A model generated the notes under the pieces. The model did no database searches. It saw only the letters and a list, made by a program, of their open reading frames with translations, and had not been told where the DNA came from. From Opitutaceae bacterium (GTDB lineage: Bacteria; Verrucomicrobiota; Verrucomicrobiae; Opitutales; Opitutaceae), in assembly GCA_031266495.1 (NCBI GenBank), contig JAISAX010000390.1:1-20052 (forward strand): a stretch of 20,052 nucleotides of DNA, read 5' to 3'. Numbering within the stretch: position 1 is the stretch's first letter; each line of letters starts with the position of its first letter. The translations under genes were made by a program, and so were the position numbers. Shown piece after piece: positions 7,561 to 15,068 of this stretch.

Positions 7561-9350
7561 GCCAAACCTCCAATCTGGGGGGCCTTTGAAATCATGTAAT
7601 CAAAAAGCTCTTCTGCGTAGTTCTTATTAGGTTTCGCCTGTTTTATTGCGATGACTGGATCGGCAGCCAGTTGATAGTTCTCAAACATGACCTGTTCAAC
7701 GATAGGCAAAGTGCGGGTTTGATTACGATAGATAACAAGAGGAGTGCGTCCGGCCAATGCGAGATTAGTTCTATCCCATAGAGTTTGTCGTAATTCATCA
7801 AAAGGAACGCTGAGTGTAGCCCGAATTTTCACGGACTGGAATAATTGCGTGCCCGATTGGCCAGAAGATATCCGCTTTGCCAGAACCCAAGCCAAAGCAG
7901 ACGCGCCATGCTTGTAAGTGAGTTTTTCGGGACCAGTGCCTTGCGCCTCAACGCTCATACGGTTATTTACATAGCGAGCAAAGCGAACTGCGTTGACGAC
8001 TTGGAAGGGCGTAGTGTGCGCAGCAATGAGATTCTTGTAACGATCTGAAAAAATATCGAGGAGGCTTGAAGGTTCGTTTTTCAGCCAAAGAATATAGCGG
8101 GGATCTCGATGAAACAGAGCCAGTGCATGAATCGCCTCGGGCGCTTTGATCCTGATATCGCTGACGACACCATCGTTTTGCTCGGCTTTGTAGGAATACT
8201 GAATGCCGAGGACTGCGAGTTCACGCCGCAACCTCTCTTGTTCGTCATCCAGCGCGAGAAAATCACTGCTCTCGACCTTGTTTTGATGGTTGCGGGCACG
8301 GGTGACGCTCTTGCCAAAGCTTCCGTCTGCATCGGCCTGGATCAGGGTGATAGTGACGCGGGCGGTGGAGATGTCGGCTCTAGGGTTGTCGGCGACAAAC
8401 TGCGAGGCTGACGAGATGGTCTGGGCTCCATTGATGACGGAAAACCCAGTGATTTTCAGCCGTTGGCCACCGCTCTTATTGCTCTTGGGGGCGATACGTT
8501 CACAGAGGACGGTAACCCCGTTATTGAGGTAGAAAAAATGCTCGGGCTTGGTGGCTAGGGATTGTTGGATGGACTGACTGACCTCGGTCTTGGGGCCGAG
8601 GAAGAGGCGAATGTTTTTATCGAATAGGGCACTCTTTTCCTTGCCATGCAGGGCAACCAGCTCGGAGAGCAAAGCGTAGCCAAAGTAGGTCGTGCGTGGC
8701 TCGGCCAGTTTCATGCATTTGTAGATGGTGAACTTCTCAACGTCCACTCGACGGCTGGCCCGGCTAGCCTGCAAGGCGGGAACGATGTATGATGCATCGA
8801 AGTCAATAACCGTGGTAGCCAGTCGTTGATCACCGTGGGTTTCGTCGGTAATCAGTTCGTTCAACGCAGTGGTCGCATGGTGACTGATACCGGCACCAAT
8901 GTGTGCGATAACGAGCTGGATGGATTCGCAACTATCGAGCGCGCTTTCGATTTCGGCCTGACGACGAGTGAAATGCTCATTAAAACCGTTGAAATCTTGG
9001 ACGAGGAGCTTCCGCACGCCTTGGCAGAAAGCCAGTGCTTCGTCCTGCTTAAATTCGACTCCCTGTTTTAGCTTTGTCTGGACGAGATAGAGCGTCTGCG
9101 AGGGACCGTGGAGGTAAATGGCATCAATGCCAACGTCGTCGAAGTCGTCGATTACGGAGGCGGCCGCATCCTTCTCGAGGATGTCGAGATGATGTCGGAG
9201 TGTGAAGGCGCTAAATGCGCGAGATCGGTTCTTCTTGGCCTGCTCCGCCGCCGGTTGGGTATTGGGCAACAGGGGCGGGAGCAGCGGGAGGTAGTCGGAT
9301 TCCAGATTGGCGAACAGGAGTGACTGATATTCAGCGGAAAGTGCGGGCAT
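7557..9350 (-). CDS. AIPR-family (abortive infection) protein with nuclease-like N-terminus
   Basis: A 597-residue protein I assign to the AIPR family (Pfam AIPR, linked to abortive-infection phage resistance). The core signature is HFFYLNNGVTVLCERI (271-286) followed by ITGFSVINGAQTISS (300-314). The N-terminal third looks like a PD-(D/E)XK nuclease fold: DDFDDVGIDAIYL with D76, then TLYLVQTKLKQG with Q91 and K93, the same GID...QxK pattern that Mrr shows in this window. The nuclease reading is my inference from motif spacing. No membrane segment is seen. The stop overlaps the mod ATG by 4 bases, while only 12 bases separate its start from higA upstream. The tight coupling argues that it works with, or is dosed with, the type III R-M genes rather than being a passenger. 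Confidence 0.82.
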   Translation of the reverse strand: MPALSAEYQSLLFANLESDYLPLLPPLLPNTQPAAEQAKKNRSRAFSAFTLRHHLDILEKDAAASVIDDFDDVGIDAIYLHGPSQTLYLVQTKLKQGVEFKQDEALAFCQGVRKLLVQDFNGFNEHFTRRQAEIESALDSCESIQLVIAHIGAGISHHATTALNELITDETHGDQRLATTVIDFDASYIVPALQASRASRRVDVEKFTIYKCMKLAEPRTTYFGYALLSELVALHGKEKSALFDKNIRLFLGPKTEVSQSIQQSLATKPEHFFYLNNGVTVLCERIAPKSNKSGGQRLKITGFSVINGAQTISSASQFVADNPRADISTARVTITLIQADADGSFGKSVTRARNHQNKVESSDFLALDDEQERLRRELAVLGIQYSYKAEQNDGVVSDIRIKAPEAIHALALFHRDPRYILWLKNEPSSLLDIFSDRYKNLIAAHTTPFQVVNAVRFARYVNNRMSVEAQGTGPEKLTYKHGASALAWVLAKRISSGQSGTQLFQSVKIRATLSVPFDELRQTLWDRTNLALAGRTPLVIYRNQTRTLPIVEQVMFENYQLAADPVIAIKQAKPNKNYAEELFDYMISKAPQIGGLA

Positions 9351-9362
9351 GGCAATATAGCG

Positions 9363-10469
9363 TTAAAGCAGCCCATCCCAAGCGATACGCAGGGATCTTT
9401 TCAGCGATGTATTGAAATGACTCTTGGGGACGATTTGTTCACGATGCTGCAAGCGGCCCAGCACAATACTGGGGGCGATACTTTGGTCGCGGGCAAAGCG
9501 CCTTATTAATGGTTCAGCAACGGGCCTGGGGAGACTGGATATGAAAGCCCCCCAGTCCTTTTTCGGAATGAGAAAATCAGCGGCCCACGTGTTGGCTTCG
9601 GATTCCTTGAGGCTATCCACGCCACGAAACTCCATGAATACGTCGTTTTTCCCGTGCAGCAGAATATGCGCGGCCTCGTGGAAAAAGGTGAACCAAAGCA
9701 GGTCATCGGTTTTATAGCGGAGACTTAGCTGAATAATCGCCTTATGCGGCGTCAGCCAACGTGTGAAGCCAAAGACGTGGGTCTTGGGCAACTCCGGGAC
9801 CAAAACGACGGCGACACCGGCATCGGCACAGAGAGTGCAGACCTTGGGCCAGATTGTGGCCGGATTTTCGGCGGTGAGGTGGCGAATCCCGGCAAGCGCA
9901 GCCTGAAACTTGGCCTTATCATAAGGCTGGGTCTGACAACGCTGCGCCATGATTTCACCGGCCCGCAGCCAAGCGCTCAGGTCGCCAGGTTCGCTTTTAT
10001 GCCCGTTGGACTCACGAGCGGCGCCCTGAAGGCTGGAATAAGTGATTTCCCATTGATCGGAAGATGCCACTCCGAAAAAGCTGAGCAATGAGCCAACGCG
10101 CGCACGATCATCAGCGGCGGGCGCGATGAACTTCAGTTGCAGCATGGCCGAATAGGAGAACCGCGATAGCCAAGTCGTTTGTGCCGCCAACTGCTCCTGC
10201 TCTTGCAAGCGAGCCTTGCGCTCGCGATAGGTCGCCTCGGCATTGTTCCAAAACACGGCAGGTATTCCTGTGACACGTTCGAGCTGAATGGCGGTCTCAG
10301 CGGTGATCTCGGCTTTGCCGTTGATGATCTCGTTGATGGTCTTGAGCGGGCGGCCCATACGCTGGGCGAGCTCGGTCTGGGTCATGCCAAGGTCTTCGAT
10401 GGTCTCCAGCAAAGTGGCCCCCGGCGGGATGGCATAGTCGGGATTGAAGGTGGTGGTGGTTTTACTCAT
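9363..10469 (-). CDS. higA: HigA-type antitoxin fused to ImmA/IrrE zinc metallopeptidase
   Basis: A 368-residue two-domain protein. Residues about 15-75 form an XRE helix-turn-helix of the HigA (VapI) type: LGMTQTELAQRMGRPLKTIN, then EIINGKAEITAETAIQLERV, with the typical GIPAVFWNNAEATYRE tail. The C-terminal half is an ImmA/IrrE (M78-like) peptidase with zinc motif FFHEAAHILLHG (H264, E265, H268); ESEANTWAADFLIP supplies the likely third ligand E291. Such fusions are known for one class of HigA-like antitoxins; ImmA-type peptidases cleave repressors in response to stress or phage signals. The start overlaps the higB stop by 8 bases, the toxin-first order usual for higBA. The AIPR gene follows after 12 bases. 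Expected role: DNA-binding autorepressor and HigB neutraliser, possibly controlling the whole downstream R-M block. Confidence 0.88.
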   Translation of the reverse strand: MSKTTTTFNPDYAIPPGATLLETIEDLGMTQTELAQRMGRPLKTINEIINGKAEITAETAIQLERVTGIPAVFWNNAEATYRERKARLQEQEQLAAQTTWLSRFSYSAMLQLKFIAPAADDRARVGSLLSFFGVASSDQWEITYSSLQGAARESNGHKSEPGDLSAWLRAGEIMAQRCQTQPYDKAKFQAALAGIRHLTAENPATIWPKVCTLCADAGVAVVLVPELPKTHVFGFTRWLTPHKAIIQLSLRYKTDDLLWFTFFHEAAHILLHGKNDVFMEFRGVDSLKESEANTWAADFLIPKKDWGAFISSLPRPVAEPLIRRFARDQSIAPSIVLGRLQHREQIVPKSHFNTSLKRSLRIAWDGLL

Positions 10470-10800
10470 GGGTGTCGGCTATTTCCTGGATGCATACGCG
10501 TGTGACGGACGCCCAATCCAAGCCGCCTGCAGGGGCTTGCGGGAGCGGATCATGATCGGGCGTGAACAAAAGACGGCAGGGATGATCGAGATCGACGGAG
10601 AGCTGACCTTTACGGTTGCCCTTAAGTTCATGGCAGCGGGGACGCGGCAAGAGACGGAGCATGGCAAGTGTGGGAGCGGCTTCGATTTCGGAGAGACGTT
10701 GTTGGATTAGTTTGGCTCGGCGCTCTCCATGCAGGGCGATCATGTCGCGCGTCGTGGTGAGGGCTTTTTCAAGTTTTTTGTTTCGGAAAGTAATTTCCAT
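10462..10800 (-). CDS. higB: HigB-like RelE/ParE-superfamily toxin
   Basis: A 112-residue protein starting MEITFRNKKLEKAL from ATG 10800; an in-frame TTG at 10809 would add only three residues. It fits the RelE/ParE toxin superfamily (HigB, killer-protein type): a basic N-terminal helical hairpin (KLEKALTT, ERRAKLIQQRLSEIEAAP), then the family core HELKGNRKGQLSVDLDHPCR followed by LLFTP. HigB toxins are ribosome-dependent mRNA nucleases; no single catalytic residue is certain here. It is slightly longer than the usual 90-110 residues because of a C-terminal insert rich in proline and alanine. It overlaps higA by 8 bases (ATGAGTAA), so the pair is translationally coupled. A palindrome 23 bases upstream is the probable operator. 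It appears intact. Confidence 0.88.
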   Translation of the reverse strand: MEITFRNKKLEKALTTTRDMIALHGERRAKLIQQRLSEIEAAPTLAMLRLLPRPRCHELKGNRKGQLSVDLDHPCRLLFTPDHDPLPQAPAGGLDWASVTRVCIQEIADTHE

Positions 10801-10823
10801 AGACCGCAAGTGGCAAGATTTGT

Positions 10824-10840
10824 TTAACCTTTTGGGTTAA
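10824..10840. promoter_or_regulatory. Operator-like palindrome upstream of higBA
   Basis: TTAACC (10824-10829) and GGTTAA (10835-10840) are exact inverted arms separated by TTTTG. The site lies 23 bases upstream of the higB ATG in the only AT-rich gap of the region, where the promoter must be. Antitoxins of the XRE class typically bind such sites (the MqsA and HigA types use related AACC/GGTT palindromes), so this is a likely HigA operator. I see no convincing -35/-10 pair, only AT-rich sequence overlapping the palindrome. Confidence 0.55.
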
Positions 10841-10861
10841 GAAAAATGACTGCGTGACGAT

Positions 10862-11202
10862 TTACGGGGTAAGCGTCCACCGAATGGTAAATAGAGGCTT
10901 ATTGCGGGTGCCTTCGAGGGCGCGGATGCGTTTTTGCGCGGCGAGCTTGGTCTCCAGCGTGAGGGCCGTAACCACGGTGTGGCGAACTTCCTTGATTTTG
11001 CCCGCGAACTCCTGCTCAACTGCCTTGAGTGCGAGCAGATTGTCGCCGAAGACAAGCCGGTTATCAAAATGTCGTTCTCCAAAACACGATGCCTGGCGTG
11101 ACAGGACTTGGAATCGTCGGCGATGAGGATGCGCGGCTCCAGCCGATCCCGCTTCTCCTTCCCAATCCAAGTCAGTTCGAGTTTGGTTTTCTTGCCTGGC
11201 AT
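10862..11202 (-). pseudogene. Chimeric remnant: mod 5' end fused to SNF2-helicase 3' end
   Basis: The 5' part (11202 down to 10998) begins MPGKKTKLELTWIGKEKRDR and matches the first ~68 codons of mod (7358-7560) at high nucleotide identity. A one-base loss near 11065-11070 (in CAAAAT) shifts the frame; the next frame continues FDNRLVFGDNLLALKAVEQE, as in mod, but stops before the DPPY motif. From about 10997 the same frame switches to the C-terminus of the helicase in this window: ALTLETKLAAQKRIRALEG, then TRNKPLFTIRW. DNA at 10902-10968 aligns with 15208-15274. Compared with that helicase, 34 residues are missing just before PLFTIRW. So it carries two deletions and a frameshift and cannot make a methyltransferase. 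It starts 8 bases after the AlbA_2 stop, implying that a complete mod once followed AlbA_2. Confidence 0.9.
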
Positions 11203-11210
11203 GATTTCGA

Positions 11211-12362
11211 TCAGGAGACGGGAATGGTAACGATGAATGCGTTTCGTTTCAGATTGTTGTCGAACTGAATGCCCGGATGAGCTTTTTGGGCACGAACCAA
11301 GCCGGAGCCGACACCCCGGTATTCCATCAAGGTGAGTCCGATGGATTGGATCACGGGATTGCGTTCCCTACGGATCCCATTGAGAGCTTCGTCCAAGGTG
11401 AGACTGTTGGGCAATGTTCCCGGACTGTGGATCTCAATGCGGTCGTCAAAGATGAAGATTTTGATAGAATCCTGGATGAAATAATCACGATACACGTAGG
11501 CGTTGGTCAATATCTCCTGAAACACAATCGGATCGACAAGAGGCACGCTTTGCTCGTTAAAGGTGGCTCCTGCGGCCTGTGTGCGCATGTTCCAGGCTTT
11601 CAGAAAGTCCATGGCTTCTCGATACATATCCGGCAGAGTTCCTGTGATGCTCCGTTCATCTTCATAGTGGGAGCTGCTTATGTCCATGCCAAGGAACCAC
11701 ACGGCTTTGGTGCCAAACTGGGGAACCAGATGTTCGGGGTGGGTGGCAAACAGCAATGCTCCGGCAAGGGTAAGGTGATCGCCCTTGACCAGATTAAGAG
11801 AACGCATGTGAGCAATTAACTCCTCCGCTTCAGTTGGAGCCGGTTTGCGATGCAAGGTCTCATAATAATTCCTGTATCGAAGCAAATCCAGTTGTCCCAA
11901 GTCAGAACTGCGAAGCATGGTTCTTTCAGCATAGACGTGTGAACCGATTTGAAAGAGCCGCCGCAGTTCGTCGCGGTGCGTAACATGCCGCTTGTCCGAG
12001 CCGGCTTTAATCCAGAATTCTCCTTTTCGCGTCTGGTAGGGCTTGTCGATGCCTTCCTCTACCGTGAGCACAACAACCAGCCCTTCGGAGGTCGGGACAT
12101 TGCTGGTATCAACGGACACAGTGGGCATGACATGGTCTTTGGCGGTGCTGCTGATGATCTGGTTCAGTTCGCGGACTTGCCCGGGGGAGAGTCCGTGGAT
12201 ACGTCCGTCATCCGCGACACCGATTAAAATGCGGCCGCCCCGCGCATTCAGGAATGCCACGATCTCCGGAGCGAGCTTTTCGCAGGAATCGATCTGCCGC
12301 TTGAATTGGAGCGTCGAATCTTCTCCGCGCAGAATCAGGCTTCTCAGTTCGATTTCTTCCAT
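11211..12362 (-). CDS. AlbA_2/Schlafen-like ATP-binding protein
   Basis: A 383-residue protein with an N-terminal AlbA_2 (Schlafen-like, formerly AAA_4) domain: STLQFKRQI (about 16-24), then APEIVAFLNARGGRILIGVA with DDGRIHGL, and GEFWIKAGSDKRHVT near 115-130. The C-terminal half resembles the HATPase_c_4 domain found with it: FQEILTNAYVYRDYFI (canonical NALVHRDY), RIEIHSPGTLPNSLT and the glycine-rich GVGSGLVRA. Proteins of this architecture are often called putative transcriptional regulators or RecG-like; Schlafen-type AlbA_2 domains can be RNases. The role here is therefore open. Its start lies 19 bases inside the end of trlF, so it is translated from the same mRNA and probably acts with TrlF. 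It appears intact. Confidence 0.85.
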   Translation of the reverse strand: MEEIELRSLILRGEDSTLQFKRQIDSCEKLAPEIVAFLNARGGRILIGVADDGRIHGLSPGQVRELNQIISSTAKDHVMPTVSVDTSNVPTSEGLVVVLTVEEGIDKPYQTRKGEFWIKAGSDKRHVTHRDELRRLFQIGSHVYAERTMLRSSDLGQLDLLRYRNYYETLHRKPAPTEAEELIAHMRSLNLVKGDHLTLAGALLFATHPEHLVPQFGTKAVWFLGMDISSSHYEDERSITGTLPDMYREAMDFLKAWNMRTQAAGATFNEQSVPLVDPIVFQEILTNAYVYRDYFIQDSIKIFIFDDRIEIHSPGTLPNSLTLDEALNGIRRERNPVIQSIGLTLMEYRGVGSGLVRAQKAHPGIQFDNNLKRNAFIVTIPVS

Positions 12363-15019
12363 AGCGTGTAAATATCGTGGCGTTTGGCGAAGGCTTCCTT
12401 GCCGCCTTCCATGATGTTAACGATGGCGTTTTTGGTGGATTCGCGGTCCAGGCTGCCCGTATCCTCCCCGTAGTGTCCCCGGCTGGACTCATGGCAGGCG
12501 ATGACTTGCTCGGCGTCCCCCAAAACAGGCAAATTGGGATTATGCGTGGCGATGATAAACTGAATGTCGGTTTTCTTCTTCAGAAGCGGCTTAACCACGA
12601 GGCGGTGGATGGTCTCGTTGTCCAGGTCGTCTTCGGGCTGATCAAGGATGATAATGGGGTGGTTTTCCAGCGAGAGGAGAAGCAGCAGGAGGGCCATCGC
12701 GCGTTTGCCGAGGGAAAGTTCATTGATGGAAACATTGTCGTAATTGATGGTGCGGGCATCTTTGGGCGAAAAGGTGAGGATGCCCTTGAAGCGTTCGGAC
12801 AGTTTGCCGGAAAAAATCTCGCCCATACGCTGGCTGAGTTCGCTTTGGATAATCTGCGTTTTCCGTTTGAACAAATCCAGGCCGCTGTCACAGGCGGCAA
12901 GGAGCGCGTCGTAGGACGTTTCATCAAAACGTGAACCGCGAAAGATGCTTTCGAGAAACTGGCGAAAGCTGTCCTTGTCGCCCTGAAAGCGGATGCCGAT
13001 GCGGATGTTGGCGGGGAGCCGGGCGTTTACCTCGTCGATTTTGCCCTGATAAAAATGGGTGATGGCTTGTCGGGCTTTGTGCCAGGTCTCGCCGGCGGCG
13101 AGCAGGTCGCGTTCAAACTGGCCCAGTTTGCCACCCCGCTCCTCGGTGAGTTTTCGGATTTCGACAAGCTGCTCGTGTCGGGACACCATTTTCCGGTAGG
13201 CGTCTATGTCCAGATCAGGCATGTTGAGGTCGCGGAGAATGGCGGCGAACTGGCCTTGGAGTTCCATCCGGCGGGTTTCGAGTCGTCCATGAATGCCATC
13301 TATTGCCGCGCGGATGGCGGCGGCATCTTTCATGCCTTGCTCAAAAAGCGACGCGGTCTTGTTGTGCGCGGACTTCAGTCCATCCAGCTCCGTATTAAAC
13401 GCCGCATTGGCGGAAGCCTTGAAAACAGGCTCGACGGGGAATGCTCCGCGCCATTCGCCCACCTCGTTTTCAATACAAGAGAAACTTTCCGCGTATTGTT
13501 TTCGGAAGCGGCCAAAACGCCGAACATCCTGATCAAATGCGGTGATGTCCTTTAGCTGCTGCTCAACACCTCGCTCCTTGAAGGCATCCAGTTGTTTTTT
13601 CAGATTTTCCTGTTCGTAACGGTGCTGGTCATCCTCGGACTTGGCCTTGGTTGCAATCAGGTAGTTGTCGATGCTTCGCTCAAACGCCCGCAAGGCGTGT
13701 TGCCCGGCCTCGGCAAGTTGTTCGGGGTAAGCTCCCAAAACTTGGGAGAAAAACTGTTCGTAAAAATTTTCCTGGCGGGCACCGAGGTCTTTTTGGCCGA
13801 AATAGAGCAAACCGGGAAACACTTGATTCACATCCAACCGGCTTTGTTTTTCGTTGATGAAGACCTGGGGGGGGGAGGGGGAGGTTCTCTCGGTATAGGC
13901 ACGAGTGACTATTACTTTATCGCCATACCCGTTTTCTCCTTTGATTTTGACCACGGCTCCCTTGTCGAGAAAGGCGTGTATCAGGTCTTTTTTATAAGCC
14001 CGGTCACCTTCGCCGCTCTCGATGCCAAGCCCCCAGCGCAGTGTTTCGATCATCAGAGATTTTCCACTGCCACGCGAACCTATCAGGGTAGTAAGCTCGG
14101 TGGAGAGTTGATAGGCCGCATATCTGCGCCTGCCGCCATCGATTTCCAGTGTGCGGATAACCGGACGTTTCTTTCCGACAGGTTTGTCGGGAGAAACCCG
14201 GAGGAAGTGGTCTTTGAGCGCAAACTGAACGGAGTGAAAAGTGAGGTCGCTAATCTTAAGATGGCAGAGACCTCGTGCCGATGCGGCGACATCGGCAATG
14301 GTCATCGGATCGGAACCGGCAACCAGTGCGGGCACGGGCATGCCATCGGGGAGCTTCTGCTTCGCCCATTTCAAATAATCATCGACGCCCTCGGGTGCCT
14401 TCGGATTTTGAAGTCCCAGCACCCGGTTGTCCCAAATGTCTTTTATTCGATTATAAATTGGCGTCAGCTCGGTTTTATTGACCGTCCGAAAAAATCCGTT
14501 GTCCGAATCGACATGGGCGAAAACAACAAAATACTGAACGCCCAGCCCTTCCAACTTCTCCAGACATCCGGCAAGATCATCAGTGGTCGCGTCACCTTCT
14601 TGCGGATTGCCGCGCGGAAATTGTCCATGAAGGAAACGAGCGATGAAATTATTATCAGCGGAAAGGGTTTCCGGGTCAAAGGCGATCAGCGTGTGGATAC
14701 TCGAATCTCCGTCGCGAACGCCCAGTTCGACTCCGGGCAAGAGGAGAATGCCCCCGGCACGGGCTTGCTTTGCGAGTGATTTGTATTCGGCGAAGTCGAA
14801 TGAATTGTGATTGGTGATGACTCCGGCACGAACCTCTTCCTGTTTAAGGCGCTGAATGAATTCGCGCGGAAAGTCGTTTTCACGGTCCTTGAATTCCGCG
14901 CGATAATCCTTCCGGGATGCTCCAGGCTCCTTGATCGTGTGCAGATGAAAGTCCGCACGCACCCATGTCGCGCCTGATGGGAAGGGAGTTGATACAAGGT
15001 TTGGCTGGGACTGGCTCAT
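12344..15019 (-). CDS. trlF: TrlF-family PHP phosphoesterase / ABC-SMC-like ATPase
   Basis: An 891-residue two-part protein. The N-terminus is a PHP domain: ADFHLHT (H25, H27), TNHNSF (H71), LLPGVEL (E98), IHTLIAF (H109), FAHVDSDNG (H169) and AGSDPMT (D237). Most metal ligands of a PHP phosphoesterase or nuclease are kept. From about 305 comes an ABC/SMC-like ATPase: Walker A GSRGSGKS (314-321), a long helical, probably coiled-coil middle (about 430-720), signature LSLGKR (about 768-773), Walker B ILDQPEDDLD (about 791-800) and H-loop ATHNP (about 824-828). This is the layout of TrlF-family ATPases and of the single-gene PHP-ATPase phage-defence proteins described as Ppl. A C9 tract lies in codons around 381-385. 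It is 49 bases downstream of the helicase and overlaps AlbA_2. Confidence 0.87.
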   Translation of the reverse strand: MSQSQPNLVSTPFPSGATWVRADFHLHTIKEPGASRKDYRAEFKDRENDFPREFIQRLKQEEVRAGVITNHNSFDFAEYKSLAKQARAGGILLLPGVELGVRDGDSSIHTLIAFDPETLSADNNFIARFLHGQFPRGNPQEGDATTDDLAGCLEKLEGLGVQYFVVFAHVDSDNGFFRTVNKTELTPIYNRIKDIWDNRVLGLQNPKAPEGVDDYLKWAKQKLPDGMPVPALVAGSDPMTIADVAASARGLCHLKISDLTFHSVQFALKDHFLRVSPDKPVGKKRPVIRTLEIDGGRRRYAAYQLSTELTTLIGSRGSGKSLMIETLRWGLGIESGEGDRAYKKDLIHAFLDKGAVVKIKGENGYGDKVIVTRAYTERTSPSPPQVFINEKQSRLDVNQVFPGLLYFGQKDLGARQENFYEQFFSQVLGAYPEQLAEAGQHALRAFERSIDNYLIATKAKSEDDQHRYEQENLKKQLDAFKERGVEQQLKDITAFDQDVRRFGRFRKQYAESFSCIENEVGEWRGAFPVEPVFKASANAAFNTELDGLKSAHNKTASLFEQGMKDAAAIRAAIDGIHGRLETRRMELQGQFAAILRDLNMPDLDIDAYRKMVSRHEQLVEIRKLTEERGGKLGQFERDLLAAGETWHKARQAITHFYQGKIDEVNARLPANIRIGIRFQGDKDSFRQFLESIFRGSRFDETSYDALLAACDSGLDLFKRKTQIIQSELSQRMGEIFSGKLSERFKGILTFSPKDARTINYDNVSINELSLGKRAMALLLLLLSLENHPIIILDQPEDDLDNETIHRLVVKPLLKKKTDIQFIIATHNPNLPVLGDAEQVIACHESSRGHYGEDTGSLDRESTKNAIVNIMEGGKEAFAKRHDIYTLWKKSN
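13867..13875. repeat. Homopolymer G9/C9 tract inside trlF
   Basis: Nine consecutive G on the plus strand (C9 in the coding strand), followed by A and a further five G. It encodes part of TERTSPSPPQV shortly after the Walker A of TrlF. Tracts of this length are prone to slipped-strand errors; a gain or loss of one base would truncate TrlF to under half length. The present length keeps the frame open. Confidence 0.75.
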
Positions 15020-15068
15020 TGGGAATGCGAGATTGGTTTACGGGAGAATTGAACTTGCTTGAGACAGC

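Noticed and set aside
13592..14779. 395-codon plus-strand open frame in trlF
   Set aside because: Antisense to the PHP/ATPase coding sequence, whose motifs are unmistakable.
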